A stretch of DNA of 64,000 nucleotides from NCBI GenBank assembly GCA_023213315.1, contig JAKCPI010004372.1, forward strand, positions 1 through 64,000, in the 5' to 3' direction. This document shows, one piece after another, positions 21,870 through 32,174 of the stretch (the stretch's first letter is position 1; the number at the start of each line of letters is the position of its first letter). The position numbers and the translations under genes are program-made. The stretch comes from Euborellia annulipes (taxonomy: Eukaryota; Arthropoda; Insecta; Dermaptera; Anisolabididae). The notes beneath the pieces were generated by a model. The model was not told where the DNA came from, made no database searches, and was given only the letters and a program-made list of their open reading frames with translations.

Positions 21870-21970
21870 TTGTAAATAATAATAATAAAAAAAAAAACTA
21901 CCGCTCTGATCAGTATCTAATCATATATCACCTACTGTAGGCGCTATTTCTAATGTTAATAGCCTTAACG

Positions 21971-22152
21971 CAAGGGCGGATCCAGAGGTGTTTCTGGGGG
22001 GGGGAAATCTGGTGTGACTCGTCGAAATCAAATTTTTAAGTATTAATATTTAAAATTTTACATTAAAAATAAATTTTTTTTCGAAAAAAAGTATTTTTTT
22101 CAAATCTTGGGGGGGGGTAATTACCCCCTTTACCCCCTTGTATCCGCCCTTG
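21971..22152 (+). mobile_element. hAT-like MITE B, 182 bp
   Basis: Ends CAAGGGCGGATCCAGAGG and TGTATCCGCCCTTG are inverted. Flanks CCTTAACG (21963-21970) and CCTTAAAG (22153-22160) form an 8-bp duplication with one mismatch, typical of hAT. The internal AATCTGGTGTGACTCGTCG shows a shortened family A hairpin module. Confidence 0.85.
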
Positions 22153-22160
22153 CCTTAAAG

Positions 22161-22620
22161 TGATTAAGAAGTGCAGGAGGATTTTGTAATTTAGTTGCTT
22201 ATTTTTTGACATTAAATACTATTTCAACACTTGTGAACCATCCTGTAATAAAAACTTTGAAAGGAGAAATTATTCGATCGAGAATATACCATAATTATAT
22301 TATCTAAATCTTGATAAAATGAAAAGATTCAAATGAATTTTGCAGTTGTAAGTTGGTAATCCTTCTTCCTCCCCCCAGCCCACCCCCACCCCCTCTCCTC
22401 CTCCCCCCAATGGGCTTTCTTGTTCATTTAGGAAAGTATTTTCTAATGCTTGAATTATCAACCCCATTTACTTTGTTTTCCTCTTTAAAATGATTATCTA
22501 ATGTTGAAAGATAATGATGCGGAAATTTATTATAAAGATTTTAAAATCCGAATAAATTTTTTTTTTTTACGTGATCATTGACTAGGAGAGATTTCAATTT
22601 TGACTTCTCATTTTTTTTTT
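22161..22620. other. Unassigned DNA with pyrimidine-rich block
   Basis: A CT/C-rich block lies at about 22362-22409. No gene or element recognised. Confidence 0.4.
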
Positions 22621-22702
22621 CATTTAAGGTCTCTTTTGGTATCGAAGGCCATTTAGACCCGGGTCTCTATTTATTTCAATTCGATTGGTAGCCAATCCAA
22701 GG
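22621..22702 (-). mobile_element. SINE2 3' fragment, reversed
   Basis: TTTAAGGTCTCTTTTGGTAT, AAGGCCATTTAGACCC and TATTTATTTCAATTCGATTGG match the SINE2 tail and body in reverse. It ends about 50 bases before the splice-like site. Confidence 0.75.
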
Positions 22703-22734
22703 GAGGATTGAATTTGTAATATTTTTACTTATAG

Positions 22735-22809
22735 TATTTTTCTCTTTTGTTTCAGGTAAGTTTTTCATCTCATTATCCTTGTTTACAAATAAATTTCAAA
22801 AAGGTCAGT
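22735..22809 (+). other. Candidate recursive splice site or recursive-splice exon 1
   Basis: A pyrimidine-rich run ending TTTTGTTTCAG is joined directly to GTAAGT (junction 22755/22756), which is an acceptor fused to a strong donor. At 22803/22804 a second donor-like AAG|GTCAGT follows, defining a 48-base mini-exon. The site at 57085 has the same 25 bases around the junction and the same downstream GGTCAGT, while the surroundings differ. Recursive splicing through CAG|GTAAGT sites in very long introns is known from flies and vertebrates. Whether a host gene runs on this strand is not visible here. Confidence 0.5.
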
Positions 22810-23007
22810 ATTATAATAATGATATTATTAACAATTTTTTTCGTTTACTATATATAGTATAATGAAAGCTATATCATAAATATCATATTCTCCTGGAATT
22901 GACAACTCGATAATAAGGATTGGATTAGGTATAGAGCCGCGATATCAAATAGATAAATCGTGATCTTTTGGCGACCGAAATGTCGTGAGTTGAAAATAAT
23001 TTTTTAT

Positions 23008-23409
23008 TTAAGGTGCGCGTCTCGGGGTGCTAATTTTGGGAGTTTCCAGCGGCCACAATTTTGAAGCTATCGACCTCAAATTTTTTTAGATTAAAGTTAT
23101 TTAAAACATCTACAACTTATAGATGCCCTTTTTTTGATTTTCCAAAAAATGAATTTTTTTTTAGATTCAACGCATTAAATAAAAGATATTTTAAAAAAAT
23201 TCGCTCTATATCTTATAGATAATTAAATTAGTAATCATTGTGTTAAAAAATAATTTATTTTTTACCCTTAATTAATAAGATGGAATCTTTCAAATGAAAT
23301 GGAATAAATCCCTTGTATCGCTATGGGAAAAACTAACGCCATCTCTTGCCGCCTAGAGTAACTCGGTAGTGAATCGTCTTCTAATGGCTTTTCGAGAGGC
23401 GCACCTTAA
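23008..23409 (+). mobile_element. piggyBac-like MITE D, copy 1
   Basis: TTAA on both sides, then GGTGCGCGTCTCG at the left and its near complement at the right (GAGAGGCGCACC). Inner marks: GGGTGCTAATTTTGGGAG, GCGGCCACAATTTTGAAGC, and CGCCATCTCTTGCCGCC. Length about 400 bp, non-coding. It is one of seven related copies. Confidence 0.9.
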
Positions 23410-23869
23410 TTTGGTGTTTGGAAAATTATTTACACAGCTACATGTCTATTTTAATTTCCATTTCCATCGAACTTTACGAAAATTTATTTATAAATCTCAT
23501 TTTCTTTATATGTCGACATGCATTCGAAAAAGTTTGCAATTTATTTGATTTATGTCTATTTTTCGATATATATATATATTTATATTCAACATATAATAAT
23601 AAATTTGATGGGTGTTGTTTGAATAAAATAAAATACCGACACCATTTACCGAAAACAATCTTTCTTTTTTTTTATATTTGCAATCAAAATGTCTCTCTCC
23701 GCAAATGTTCCATTCATATATATTTTTAAAATATTGATAGATCTTGAGAAATAAATGATTTTTTTTTTTTTAATAAAAAATTGCTATCTATTTATAAATT
23801 TATTTTTCTTGTCTCATCGAAAATGTATAAGTAAAAAATTTTCAATACTATTTTTTATGTTCGTCTTAA

Positions 23870-23960
23870 TATTTAAATCTGGTGTAAATGACAGCACAAA
23901 ATTTGTATACTGTCCTTGACCTGTGCCTCAGAGATAAAAGCATTACTGGAAGTAGAAATC
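23870..23960 (+). repeat. Degenerate family A/B end module
   Basis: AAATCTGGTGTAAATGACAGCACAAAATTTGTATACTG-like text (read in two parts: AAATCTGGTGTAAATG, GACAGCACAAAATT) recalls the shared end module but has lost its hairpin. Confidence 0.4.
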
Positions 23961-23984
23961 GGAGGTTCTAATTAACTAATTGAA

Positions 23985-24572
23985 ACATTCATTCTTAAAT
24001 TTAATTAAATTCTAATCTAATTATAGATAAATAACACTAGGTTAAGGTTAAAAAGGTTTTTATTTTTAGCTTATGTGCATTTCGACATAAATATCAGAGC
24101 TATAACCCAAACTGTTTGTGTCATCTTCAGAGCTATGACGCAAATAGTTTGTTTATGCGCATTTCGACGTTAATACGTCATCTTCAGAGCTCTGACACAA
24201 ACTGTTTCTTTTATCTTCAAAGCTATGACGCAAATAGTTTGTTTATGCGCATTTCGACTTTAATACGTCATCTTCAGAGCTCTGACACAAACTGTTTCTT
24301 TTATCTTCAAAGCTATGACGCAAATAGTTTGTTTATGCGCATTTCGACTTTAATACGTCATCTTCAGAGCTCTGACACAAACTGGGTCTTCTTCAGAGCT
24401 ATGACACAAATAGTTTGTTTATACGCATTTCGACGTTAATACGTCATCTTCAAAGCTATGACGCAAACAGTTTTTGTTTATGCATATTTCGACGTATTAA
24501 CGGTTAAAAATAAAACCTTTTGAAACTTAACCTAGTGTTATTTATTTATCTATAATTAAATGAGAATATAAT
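23985..24572. mobile_element. Inverted-repeat element H, copy 1, with expanded 90-bp tandem core
   Basis: Outer arms are inverted: AATAACACTAGGTTAAGG and the right AACTTAACCTAGTGTTATT. Between about 24100 and 24480 a 90-bp unit is repeated about three to four times. Each unit has ATCTTCAAAGCTATGACGC, GCGCATTTCGACTTTAATAC and ATCTTCAGAGCTCTGACAC. As 90 is a multiple of 3, the array stays open as a 107-residue frame (24116-24439), which is a by-product and not a gene. Copy 2 (54.4 kb) lacks the expansion. Confidence 0.8.
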
Positions 24573-25490
24573 TCAATGAAATTTCAATTTCGTAGCTGTT
24601 TTCGTTCTTGCGATTGTCTACACAACAATCAATACTAAAGGAATGAGAAATTAGAAGGTTAATTTATTTAAATTTTATAAATGATTCATACAAACAGTGA
24701 TTATTTTTTCTATCACATAATCTTTTTACTTACTATTATTAAAAAGAACAATATTTATTTTGAAGCCAATTTATATGTAAAAGGAGATAAATGTGGGTTC
24801 ATTAAGACACCTTGTTTGTGTATGTGTGTGTTTACCAACTAAACTTATTCTACGAGATTGATATTTGCATAGATAACATTAAATGAATAGAGCTGAGCAG
24901 GCGTTGAGAAAATGAAAGCAAATTGGGATTGGGTGGTGGGAGAGGGCTAAGTGCTAGAGAAGAGAGGGCTTAAGCCTAAAGGGATTGAATGACGTTACTG
25001 GAGGCAAAGCTTGGTTGTATTTTCTCAAAAATTTATATATTAATTTATTGTATGACTTAATAAAACTCCTACTAAATTTATTATTCCTTCTAATTTTTGC
25101 CTCAACCCTAGAAGGGATTTCAGATCTTTTATCTTATTAGAAATAAAAAAGTGCCACGACTTTTGCTTGTATAATAAAATATGGAAGTTCTGAAGTCCTT
25201 TTTTGAAAATCGCACATATTAAAAGCTTTTATACTAATTAATAAAACTTCAGCACCGAGCATCATTCAGAAAAATAATTAGGTACATTAATGAATGAACT
25301 TTTTTTTTTAAACTAAGGAAAAAAAAAATTTTTTAATCAACTAAAAAAATAAACTTTCCAACATTACCCACACCAACAAAAACTTTTAGAAAGAATAAAA
25401 ATTATAAAACCTCAGAAGATAAGATTATTGATTCATATTTTGGTATATCCAAGATCCATTTATTTGTATTATTGTCAAGGAAAAAATCAA
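24573..25490. other. Unassigned AT-rich DNA
   Basis: A GC-richer patch lies at about 24895-25015. No gene recognised. Confidence 0.4.
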
Positions 25491-25783
25491 ACGTCTGGGT
25501 TCGTAGGAACCCGCCAGGACGAAGTTCCTCACACCTTTTCTTCAACTCCGAAAAATATGGCTATTATTTAAAAAAAAAAATTATTTGTTTTAAAAATAAA
25601 TAATTATTTTCTTTTATAATATAATGTAGAAAGAATTAGAGAGAAAAAAACTCTCTAGAGCTGGTAGGCGTGGCCTCGGCTAGTCTCGCTCGGGCGCTGT
25701 AACGCATTTTTGTTACTGCTGCTTTTTGTGACGTGACGTTTTCTGACAATTAACGCTACCGTAAGCCACTTTAGTTCCAAAAA
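25491..25783 (+). repeat. Repeat K, copy 2
   Basis: TCAAACGTCTGGGTTCGTAGG-type start, GACGAAGTTCCTCACACC, GTAGGCGTGGCCTCGGC, GCTCGGGCGCTGTAACGC. The right end is decayed (TTTAGTTCCAAAA). Confidence 0.7.
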
Positions 25784-25807
25784 AATTTTAAATTAAAGTA
25801 AAATATT

Positions 25808-25945
25808 AGATTCAGGGAAGCTGAGAAAACAGTGGTTCGCGATATTATTTTACGCGTTCCCTGCGGGCCAATTAACTTCTCGTTTTAATAACTTCTTAGT
25901 TTCTCTTAGAACTACCAATTTGCCAAACCTCATCCTAATCCAATG
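25808..25945 (-). repeat. Dispersed repeat shared with 21.4 kb, reversed
   Basis: CCAATTTGCCAAACCTCATC and AAGCTGAGAAAACAGTGG are the complements of words at 21378-21490. Confidence 0.5.
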
Positions 25946-25995
25946 AATGGTTCTAGGAGTATAAGAAAAAAAGAAGCTTTATACATTAACCCAAC

Positions 25996-26051
25996 GCCTA
26001 ATAGTTAGGCAAACAGAATTATTTGCATCATTCAGGTTGCCTAACGACTAG
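25996..26051. repeat. Short palindrome
   Basis: CCTAATAGTTAGGCAA is mirrored by TTGCCTAACGACTAGG, with a 24-base spacer. It ends just before MITE D copy 2. Confidence 0.6.
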
Positions 26052-26055
26052 GATA

Positions 26056-26462
26056 TTAAGGTGCACGTATCGGGGTGCTAATTTTGGGAGATTCCAGCGG
26101 CCACAATTTTGAAGCTATTGACCTCAAATTTTTTTTTAATAAAAACTATTTAAAATGTCTACAACTTATAGAAGCCCTTTTTTTTGATTTTCGAAAAAAT
26201 AAAATTTTTTTTTTTAGATTAATCGCATTAAATAAAAGATATTTTTAAAAAATTCGCTCTATATCTTATTGATAATTAAATTAGTAATCATTGTGTTAAA
26301 AAATAATTAATTTTCTACCCTTAATTAATTAGCTGGAAACTTTCAAATGAAATGGAATAAATCCCTTGTATTCCTATGGGGAAAACTAACGCCATCTCTT
26401 GCCGCCTAGAGTAACTCGGTACTGAATCGTGTTCTAACGGTTTTTCGAGACGCGCACCTTAA
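26056..26462 (+). mobile_element. piggyBac-like MITE D, copy 2
   Basis: TTAA (26056-26059), GGTGCACGTATCGGGG start, and CGAGACGCGCACC then TTAA (26459-26462). The same inner blocks as copy 1. Confidence 0.9.
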
Positions 26463-27189
26463 TTGATATTTTGCTCTTAATGCTTATATGATGAAAGATA
26501 AGAATCGCCAAAGGACTTACTCTTAAAATTGATCTCGGTCATAATATTTTATAGAGTACTACTCTCCTTATAAAGCACATACTCTTCTATATAAAACATT
26601 TTAGTAAAATATGTCCATCGATTGTTTTAAACATCATCTTTTTTTGTGTCAGAGATAAGGAGGTTTCGGATGGATTCATTTTTTAAAACGTATTGATAGA
26701 ACTTTTCGAACCCAGAAAAAAATATATTGACACCGCATCCTCCGAATTTGTACCTAAATGTCATTTCGTTTATGATAAAAATAAAACATAGTGAAGTGAT
26801 TTCTCTTGCTCTCATTATTTCGATATTTTTGTATTTATTTATTTATTATACATCTCTTAAAAGAGTAAGATTGAAAGAGTTTATATTCAAATTTAAAAAG
26901 TTTAAAATCCCAACTGAATACGTCCGTCCAATGAATAAAAATCAAACAATATTTGTTTGTATTTAAACTTTTTTTTTGTCAATGTTTATTCTAGTTTATT
27001 GACTTGACAAAAAAAAGATAGGAAATTCCGAACAAATAAATACACATACGTATTTTCTTTATTTCCATTTCATTAAATTTATACGAACTGAATGTGTACT
27101 GTACTTAGTAAAAACAAAAGAATCACTGTGGAAAGGGAAATGTAAATGAAATGATTTTTGAATGTTTTTCTCATTTGTTTTGATTATTA
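26463..27189. other. Unassigned AT-rich DNA
   Basis: No gene or element recognised. Confidence 0.4.
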
Positions 27190-27197
27190 TTAATAAC

Positions 27198-27753
27198 TAG
27201 AGCCGGATTTTAAGCAAAATGCTTATTGCTCAATTTTATAAGCAGTCATTAGATATTTAATTTTTACACGAGTTAGGAAAAACTAAGTGTATTGAGATTG
27301 CATTTTTATGCTTTTTGCTTTTTTGAGTTTTCATGCTTTTTCCCTTTCGTGCTTATTTTTACTTATTTTACGAATATTTATAATTTTTTTTTTTTTATTA
27401 AAAAATACACTTTTTCCCATTCACACACGCATACACCAGGGACGTATATAAGAGGGGAGGGGGCCCGCCCCCAAAAAAAATTTCAAAAAGCCCGCAGTGC
27501 GAAAAAATATTGCCCTGTAAAAAAAATTTTTCCGCAGGGTGAAAAATTTGGTTCCGCGAAAACAAAATTTTTCGCAGGACGGGGCGGAATAAATTTAGTT
27601 TATTTAAAAAAAAAATTGTATACGCCATTGGTATGAGTAAAAATTGCTTATGAGATGCTTTTTTCAACTTTTATGCTTATTTAACAACTTTTATTCAAGT
27701 TTTTTATGCTTTTTAAGCACTTTTTTCCATTTTTATGCTTTTGCCGGTCTCTA
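27198..27753. mobile_element. hAT-like element Y with perfect 8-bp duplication
   Basis: Ends TAGAGCCGG and CCGGTCTCTA are roughly inverted. TTAATAAC flanks both sides exactly (27190-27197 and 27754-27761). The interior repeats TGCTTTTT/ATGCTTATT words. A second element (27437-27632) is nested. No transposase frame. Confidence 0.8.
27437..27632. mobile_element. MITE C nested in Y
   Basis: CAGGGACGTATATAAG at the left and TGTATACGCCATTG at the right are inverted. The interior carries runs of AAAAATTTTTCCGCAGG type. It is similar to the insert at about 3601-3790. The duplication is unclear. Confidence 0.65.
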
Positions 27754-27913
27754 TTAATAACCTTTCTAAATTTGAGATCAATTATTAATAATAATAATTC
27801 ATTAACTCTGATGGTGGCTCAGCATATAAAAAAAAATAAATAAACTGCCTGGGAATGAAATATTATTTTTAATATAATTTTTTTTTTTTTTTTTTTTAAA
27901 TTATAATAATAAG

Positions 27914-28551
27914 TAGGGCTCGGATTTTGCCCTATTTGCCTTTTTTTTTAATTTATGGCTTAAAATGTAGGCCAATATGATATGTATACGTTTCATGAAA
28001 TTCTGAATAAAATAAGAGGCATTTGTTAGTGCCTATAATGCCTATTTTGGCCGATTCTGTGTTTTAGTGCCTATTTCATCTATAAATGCCTTTTTTAGGG
28101 CCTATTTTAAGTTCAAATAGTCAATTTCAATTTTTTACGAGCTATACATAGTCTACATTTGAAATTTTTTTGAATTATCAAGAAAATATTTCAAGGGAGG
28201 GTGAAGAGGGTAATTACCCCCCCCCCCCCGATATTTGAAAAAAATATTTTTTTTCGAAAAATAATTTATTTTTAATGTAAAATTTTATAAATTAGTAGTC
28301 TACTTAAAAATTTGATTTGTATTTATATTCTGTCAAACAAGTACAGCATGCGCCTTTAAATTAGCGAAATTAAGAAAAAATTGTGTGCTGTGCGACCAGT
28401 TACACCAGATTACCAAACATAAAACATCAATTTTTTAAATTTTTTTTATATTATTTATTAAATAATGCCTTTGTAAGTGCATATTTTTACAATAAATGCC
28501 TTTTTAAGTACCTATTTTAATAATTTTTAGTGCCTATAAATCCGAGCCCTA
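27914..28551. mobile_element. hAT-like element X, 638 bp
   Basis: Ends TAGGGCTCGGATTT and AAATCCGAGCCCTA are perfect inverted copies. Flanks ATAATAAG (27906-27913) and GTAATAAG (28552-28559) match at 7 of 8. The interior repeats GTGCCTATAATGCC and similar words. A reversed B-type element is nested at 28190-28425. Confidence 0.85.
28190..28425 (-). mobile_element. MITE B, reversed and truncated, nested in X
   Basis: CAAGGGAGGGTGAAGAGGG, GGTAATTACCCCCCC, then at the far end GTGTGCTGTGCGACCAG and TTACACCAGATTA, the shared module. The other terminus is missing. Confidence 0.7.
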
Positions 28552-28559
28552 GTAATAAG

Positions 28560-28858
28560 TTACTTAAAAATTTGATTTGTATATAATCTGGTAAACAAAT
28601 ACTGAATTCAACTTTAAATTATCTGGTGTGACTGGTCGCACAGCACACAATTTTTTCTTAATTTCGGTAATTTAAAGGCGCATGCTGTACTTGTTTATCA
28701 GAATACTTTAAATATATATATATATATAATTCAAAATTTAAATATTCATTTTAAAAATTTCAAATTAAAAATAAAATGTTTTTCCAAAAAAAAAATATTT
28801 TTTCAAATCTCGGGAGGAGAGTAATTAAACCCTTTACCCCCCCCTGTATCTGCCCTTG
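28560..28858 (+). mobile_element. MITE B fragments in two orientations
   Basis: A short reversed piece (TTAAAAATTTGATTTGTATA) is followed from 28619 by a forward piece with ATCTGGTGTGACTGGTCGC, GCACAGCACACAATTT, and the right end CTGTATCTGCCCTTG. Confidence 0.65.
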
Positions 28859-29989
28859 ATCCTTATTTATTATTTTATTTATAAAACTAGCAATCATTAG
28901 TAAAATTGGTTGGCTAATATTAGCGCCTCCCCTTAGACTAGTTCGCGCCTCCTAGTCCGCCTCACAGTTTGGAAAACGCTAGTCTACACGCAGATGAATT
29001 TGTATATTTCCAAAATATACTAATATTCTTACTTATCTAACAACTGAAGGAGGCAGTGCTAAGAATTTTTTAACACCTTTGTTCTGAAGATGGATGACGT
29101 TTAGTCCCCGAAACGTCGACAAGGGAAAATAAAATATTTCGGGCCGAAAAACAAGTTTTTCATTTAATAATAGTTAATTGAGAATAATATAATATTCACT
29201 GGTTCTATATGATAGTTAAGGATCATTCATTGAATTTATATAATTACTGCATATATTTGCTTTTGAACCCCCCACCCCCTCCCAAAATTTTCTACTTTCA
29301 ATTTTTTTTTTCTTTATATAAATTATACCAGTACATGTTACAATTATACTATATACAGTGCAGTCCCAACTAATTTAATTTAACAATATATTTCTATTCA
29401 TACCAAAATTAACTTTTCCATTAAACTTACGGTATTATAGGATTGATAAAATCCTCGTTTAACTGAAACTCACAAATTGAAAAGTTTCAGTTTTTGGAAG
29501 TCATTTCAATGAAAAGAGAGGCCTAAATATATTTACAACTCCAATACTAATTATTTTTGCTCGTTAGCCTTTTGCTATTATTGTTACATAGAAATATTCA
29601 ACACTTCTCAATTATTTTCCTCTACTTAGTCAATTTTTTTTTTTGATCAATATAAAATTTGTCTCTTAATATAATTGGCCATTTTTTTGAAATTTAATTT
29701 TCCTAAATAACTTTAACCTTCAATAATACATTTTTTTTGTACCTCCTTAATATATTAATTGAAATGAGTTTTAATTAAGCGATCGTTAAATATTTGAATT
29801 ATTCATCAAAGGAGGGATCAATATTAAATTAATTTAATTACATTTTGAATTAATTTATCGTTGGGAGATCCTTCCTTCTCTAAATAAGGATGAAAGTGAG
29901 AATTAGAGACAGTGACGTCATTTAGAGTTCCAGGAGGGTGGGCAATAGTATTTCTTTTTAATTATATCTTATACTATAATATTAAAATA
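28859..29989. other. Mostly unassigned; hAT-like scrap and retroelement motif
   Basis: 28920-28990 has GTTTGGAAAACGCTAG-type text like a hAT end. 29086-29125 carries CTGAAGATGGATGACG, then CCCCGAAACGTCGAC, a motif common near ends of retroelements. The remainder is not recognised. Confidence 0.4.
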
Positions 29990-30132
29990 TTTCAAAATAT
30001 ACATCAAAATTTATTTTTTATTATCATGGCAATCATTACTCCTATCTTTCCTATGAAGTACAAGAGCAAAGTGTGCTTGAAATAATTTTGAGGGCAAAAT
30101 AAGAATATACATTTTAAAGAGCATCTAAAATG
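29990..30132 (+). mobile_element. Family A fragment
   Basis: TTATCATGGCAATCATTACT, TATGAAGTACAAGAGCAAAG and TTTTAAAGAGCATCTAAAA. Confidence 0.75.
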
Positions 30133-30229
30133 GTTCTAACTTTTCCAATTCATTCTTACCAAACCTCAATCCAAACTTCATTTTATTAATTTAAATCATT
30201 TTCGAGATCTACATACCGCTATATATAAT

Positions 30230-30315
30230 ACTAGACGCGGAAAGCCCCGCCTTCGGCGGGGCTTTCCTCTAGAAGGGGGCTGCGCCCCCTGGACCCCCTT
30301 TTTGCTCGCCTTCCC
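30230..30315. repeat. GC-rich hairpin segment
   Basis: A perfect hairpin with 13-bp stems (GGAAAGCCCCGCC) and a TTC loop lies at 30239-30267, followed by GGGGGCTGCGCCCCC. A similar start is inside repeat K copy 1 (19.53 kb). The base composition is unlike the surroundings. Confidence 0.7.
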
Positions 30316-30339
30316 TTTTCATTTTTATATATATGCAGA

Positions 30340-30715
30340 GTTTATTTTAGCGGTTAATTATTCATGAACTTAAAATTTTTTGTGAATCATATCCTTTCCG
30401 GGACACTCCCGGCACACAGACAAAAAATTTACGCCGATATTTTAGAATTCAAAAATGTAAATAAATAAAAAAAAAATCGTAAACATGGGTAAATATTTAT
30501 ATTTTGTTACCATGGCAACTATTTCTCTTAATTTTTATTTTTTTTCTTATTTTAACGATTAATTACTCATTAAGTTATTGTTATTTGTGAAACAAAACCT
30601 GTCCGGGATTCTCACAAACATACACAGAAAATTTCATCATAATTGGTTCAGTCGTTTAGGAGGAGTTCAGTCACATACACACGTACAGAAGAATTATATA
30701 TATAAAGAATATTCA
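30340..30715 (+). mobile_element. LINE-like 3' tail with family A scrap
   Basis: TTTCATCATAATTGGTTCAG, then GTCGTTTAGGAGGAGTTCAG and ACATACACACGTAC, then ATTATATATATAAAGA follows the tail design of RTE-type LINEs. The stretch 30478-30532 is a family A piece (TTGTTACCATGGCAAC). Confidence 0.5.
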
Positions 30716-30856
30716 ATGAATACCCTCGATTCGGATATATATCCTAACTACTAACAAATAAACATATTCAGAAATTTGTTAAATTTATTATATTATTTGA
30801 GGAATCTATACTCAGGATTTCCAACATCAACAGCAACTTCTCTCCGAAAAATATTT

Positions 30857-31254
30857 TTAAGGTGCGCGTCTCTAAATGCCGTTAGAAGACGATTGACTAC
30901 CGAGTTACTCGAGGTGGCAAGACATGGCGTTATTTTTCCCATAGGGATACAAGGGATTTATTACATTTCATTTGAAAGATTTCAGCTAATTAATTAAGGA
31001 TAAAAAATTAATTATTTTTTAACACAATGATTACCAATTTAATTATGTATAAGATATAGAGCGAATTTTTTTAAAATATCTTTTATTTAATCCGGATTAA
31101 TCTAAAAAAAAAAATTATTTTTTCGAAAATCAAAAAAAGGGCTTCTATAAGTTGTAGATATTTTAAATAGCTTTAGTTTTAAAAAAAGATCGATAGCTTC
31201 AAAATTGTGGCCGCTGGAATCTCCCAAAATTGAACTCCGAGACGCTCACCTTAA
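30857..31254 (-). mobile_element. piggyBac-like MITE D, copy 3, reversed
   Basis: TTAA on both sides (30857-30860, 31251-31254), GGTGCGCGTCTC and CGAGACGCTCACC-like ends, the inner blocks in reverse (GCCGCTGGAATCTCCCAAAA near 31210). Confidence 0.9.
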
Positions 31255-31878
31255 TAATACTATTAAATTTATAACCTAGAGTTTTTAAATTAATTTTTTT
31301 ACTTTTTTTAATTTTCTTTTAGGTATAATTAAGTTTCAACTAGAACCTTAGATTGATAGTTTAAATTTAATTTCTTGGACCAATGAAAGTGAATTTAATA
31401 AAGAAAAAAAAAAATTGAAAGTAAATTAAAAACTTATATATATACCTGAGTATATATATTTTTTTTAAATAACGCCTTTCTTTCAATTTCTTTTTCAAGA
31501 TTTTAATTAGAAACTTCTATACATATATATCTATGTATGGAAGAGATTATATCTCATTGGGTCCTCTTGATATAAGAGGAATATTGGATTTCAAAGTTAA
31601 ATATAAATTTATATGGCTTTTCACGTTATTTGAGGTTAAATAAAAAAGAAAGAAAGAAAGCATATGCAAGAAGAGAACAAATCCAAGTTAAAACTCTCTG
31701 TTCTCTCACTTTTATTTTTATTTTTTTTACTTTTTTTTTTTTAGGAAACGAAATAAATTAAAAAAAAATTAACTTATGTTATTTGGATTCTTCAATATCT
31801 AACTTCTTCTGTCTTGTCATTATTCCTGAGGGTTTGGCACTTTTATTACTTTTCCTTTTCTATATATATATATAATAC
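31255..31878. other. Unassigned AT-rich DNA
   Basis: No gene or element recognised. Confidence 0.4.
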
Positions 31879-31920
31879 AAGTTGAGAAAGGCGCGGCTTC
31901 GCCGCGCCCATCTCCAACTT
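31879..31920. repeat. GC-rich hairpin
   Basis: GGCGCGGC-TTC-GCCGCGCC is a perfect stem-loop (31890-31908), framed by AAGTTGAGA and its near complement TCTCCAACTT. Confidence 0.7.
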
Positions 31921-32174
31921 GACCCTGGCGGGCGGCGTCTCGATACGTGATCAGTAGTTTTTCTCTTAATTTTAAAGCCCATATTATTTTTTGCCTAAAT
32001 GAAAATACAATGAATCAAGTTTAAAATTTGAGTATTCGCCCTGCCCGGCCTCTGGGTTTTGAAGGCCATGAGAAAATTACGGGCAAGAAGCAAGCCTAAA
32101 TTTCCCTTTAATAAACTGATTCGAGCCAACGGGCATGCAAATGAAATCAGGCGGACAGGGACCTATTAAAAAAA

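Noticed and set aside
24116..24439. A 107-residue repetitive frame
   Set aside because: It lies in the 90-bp expansion of element H; the sibling copy has no such frame.
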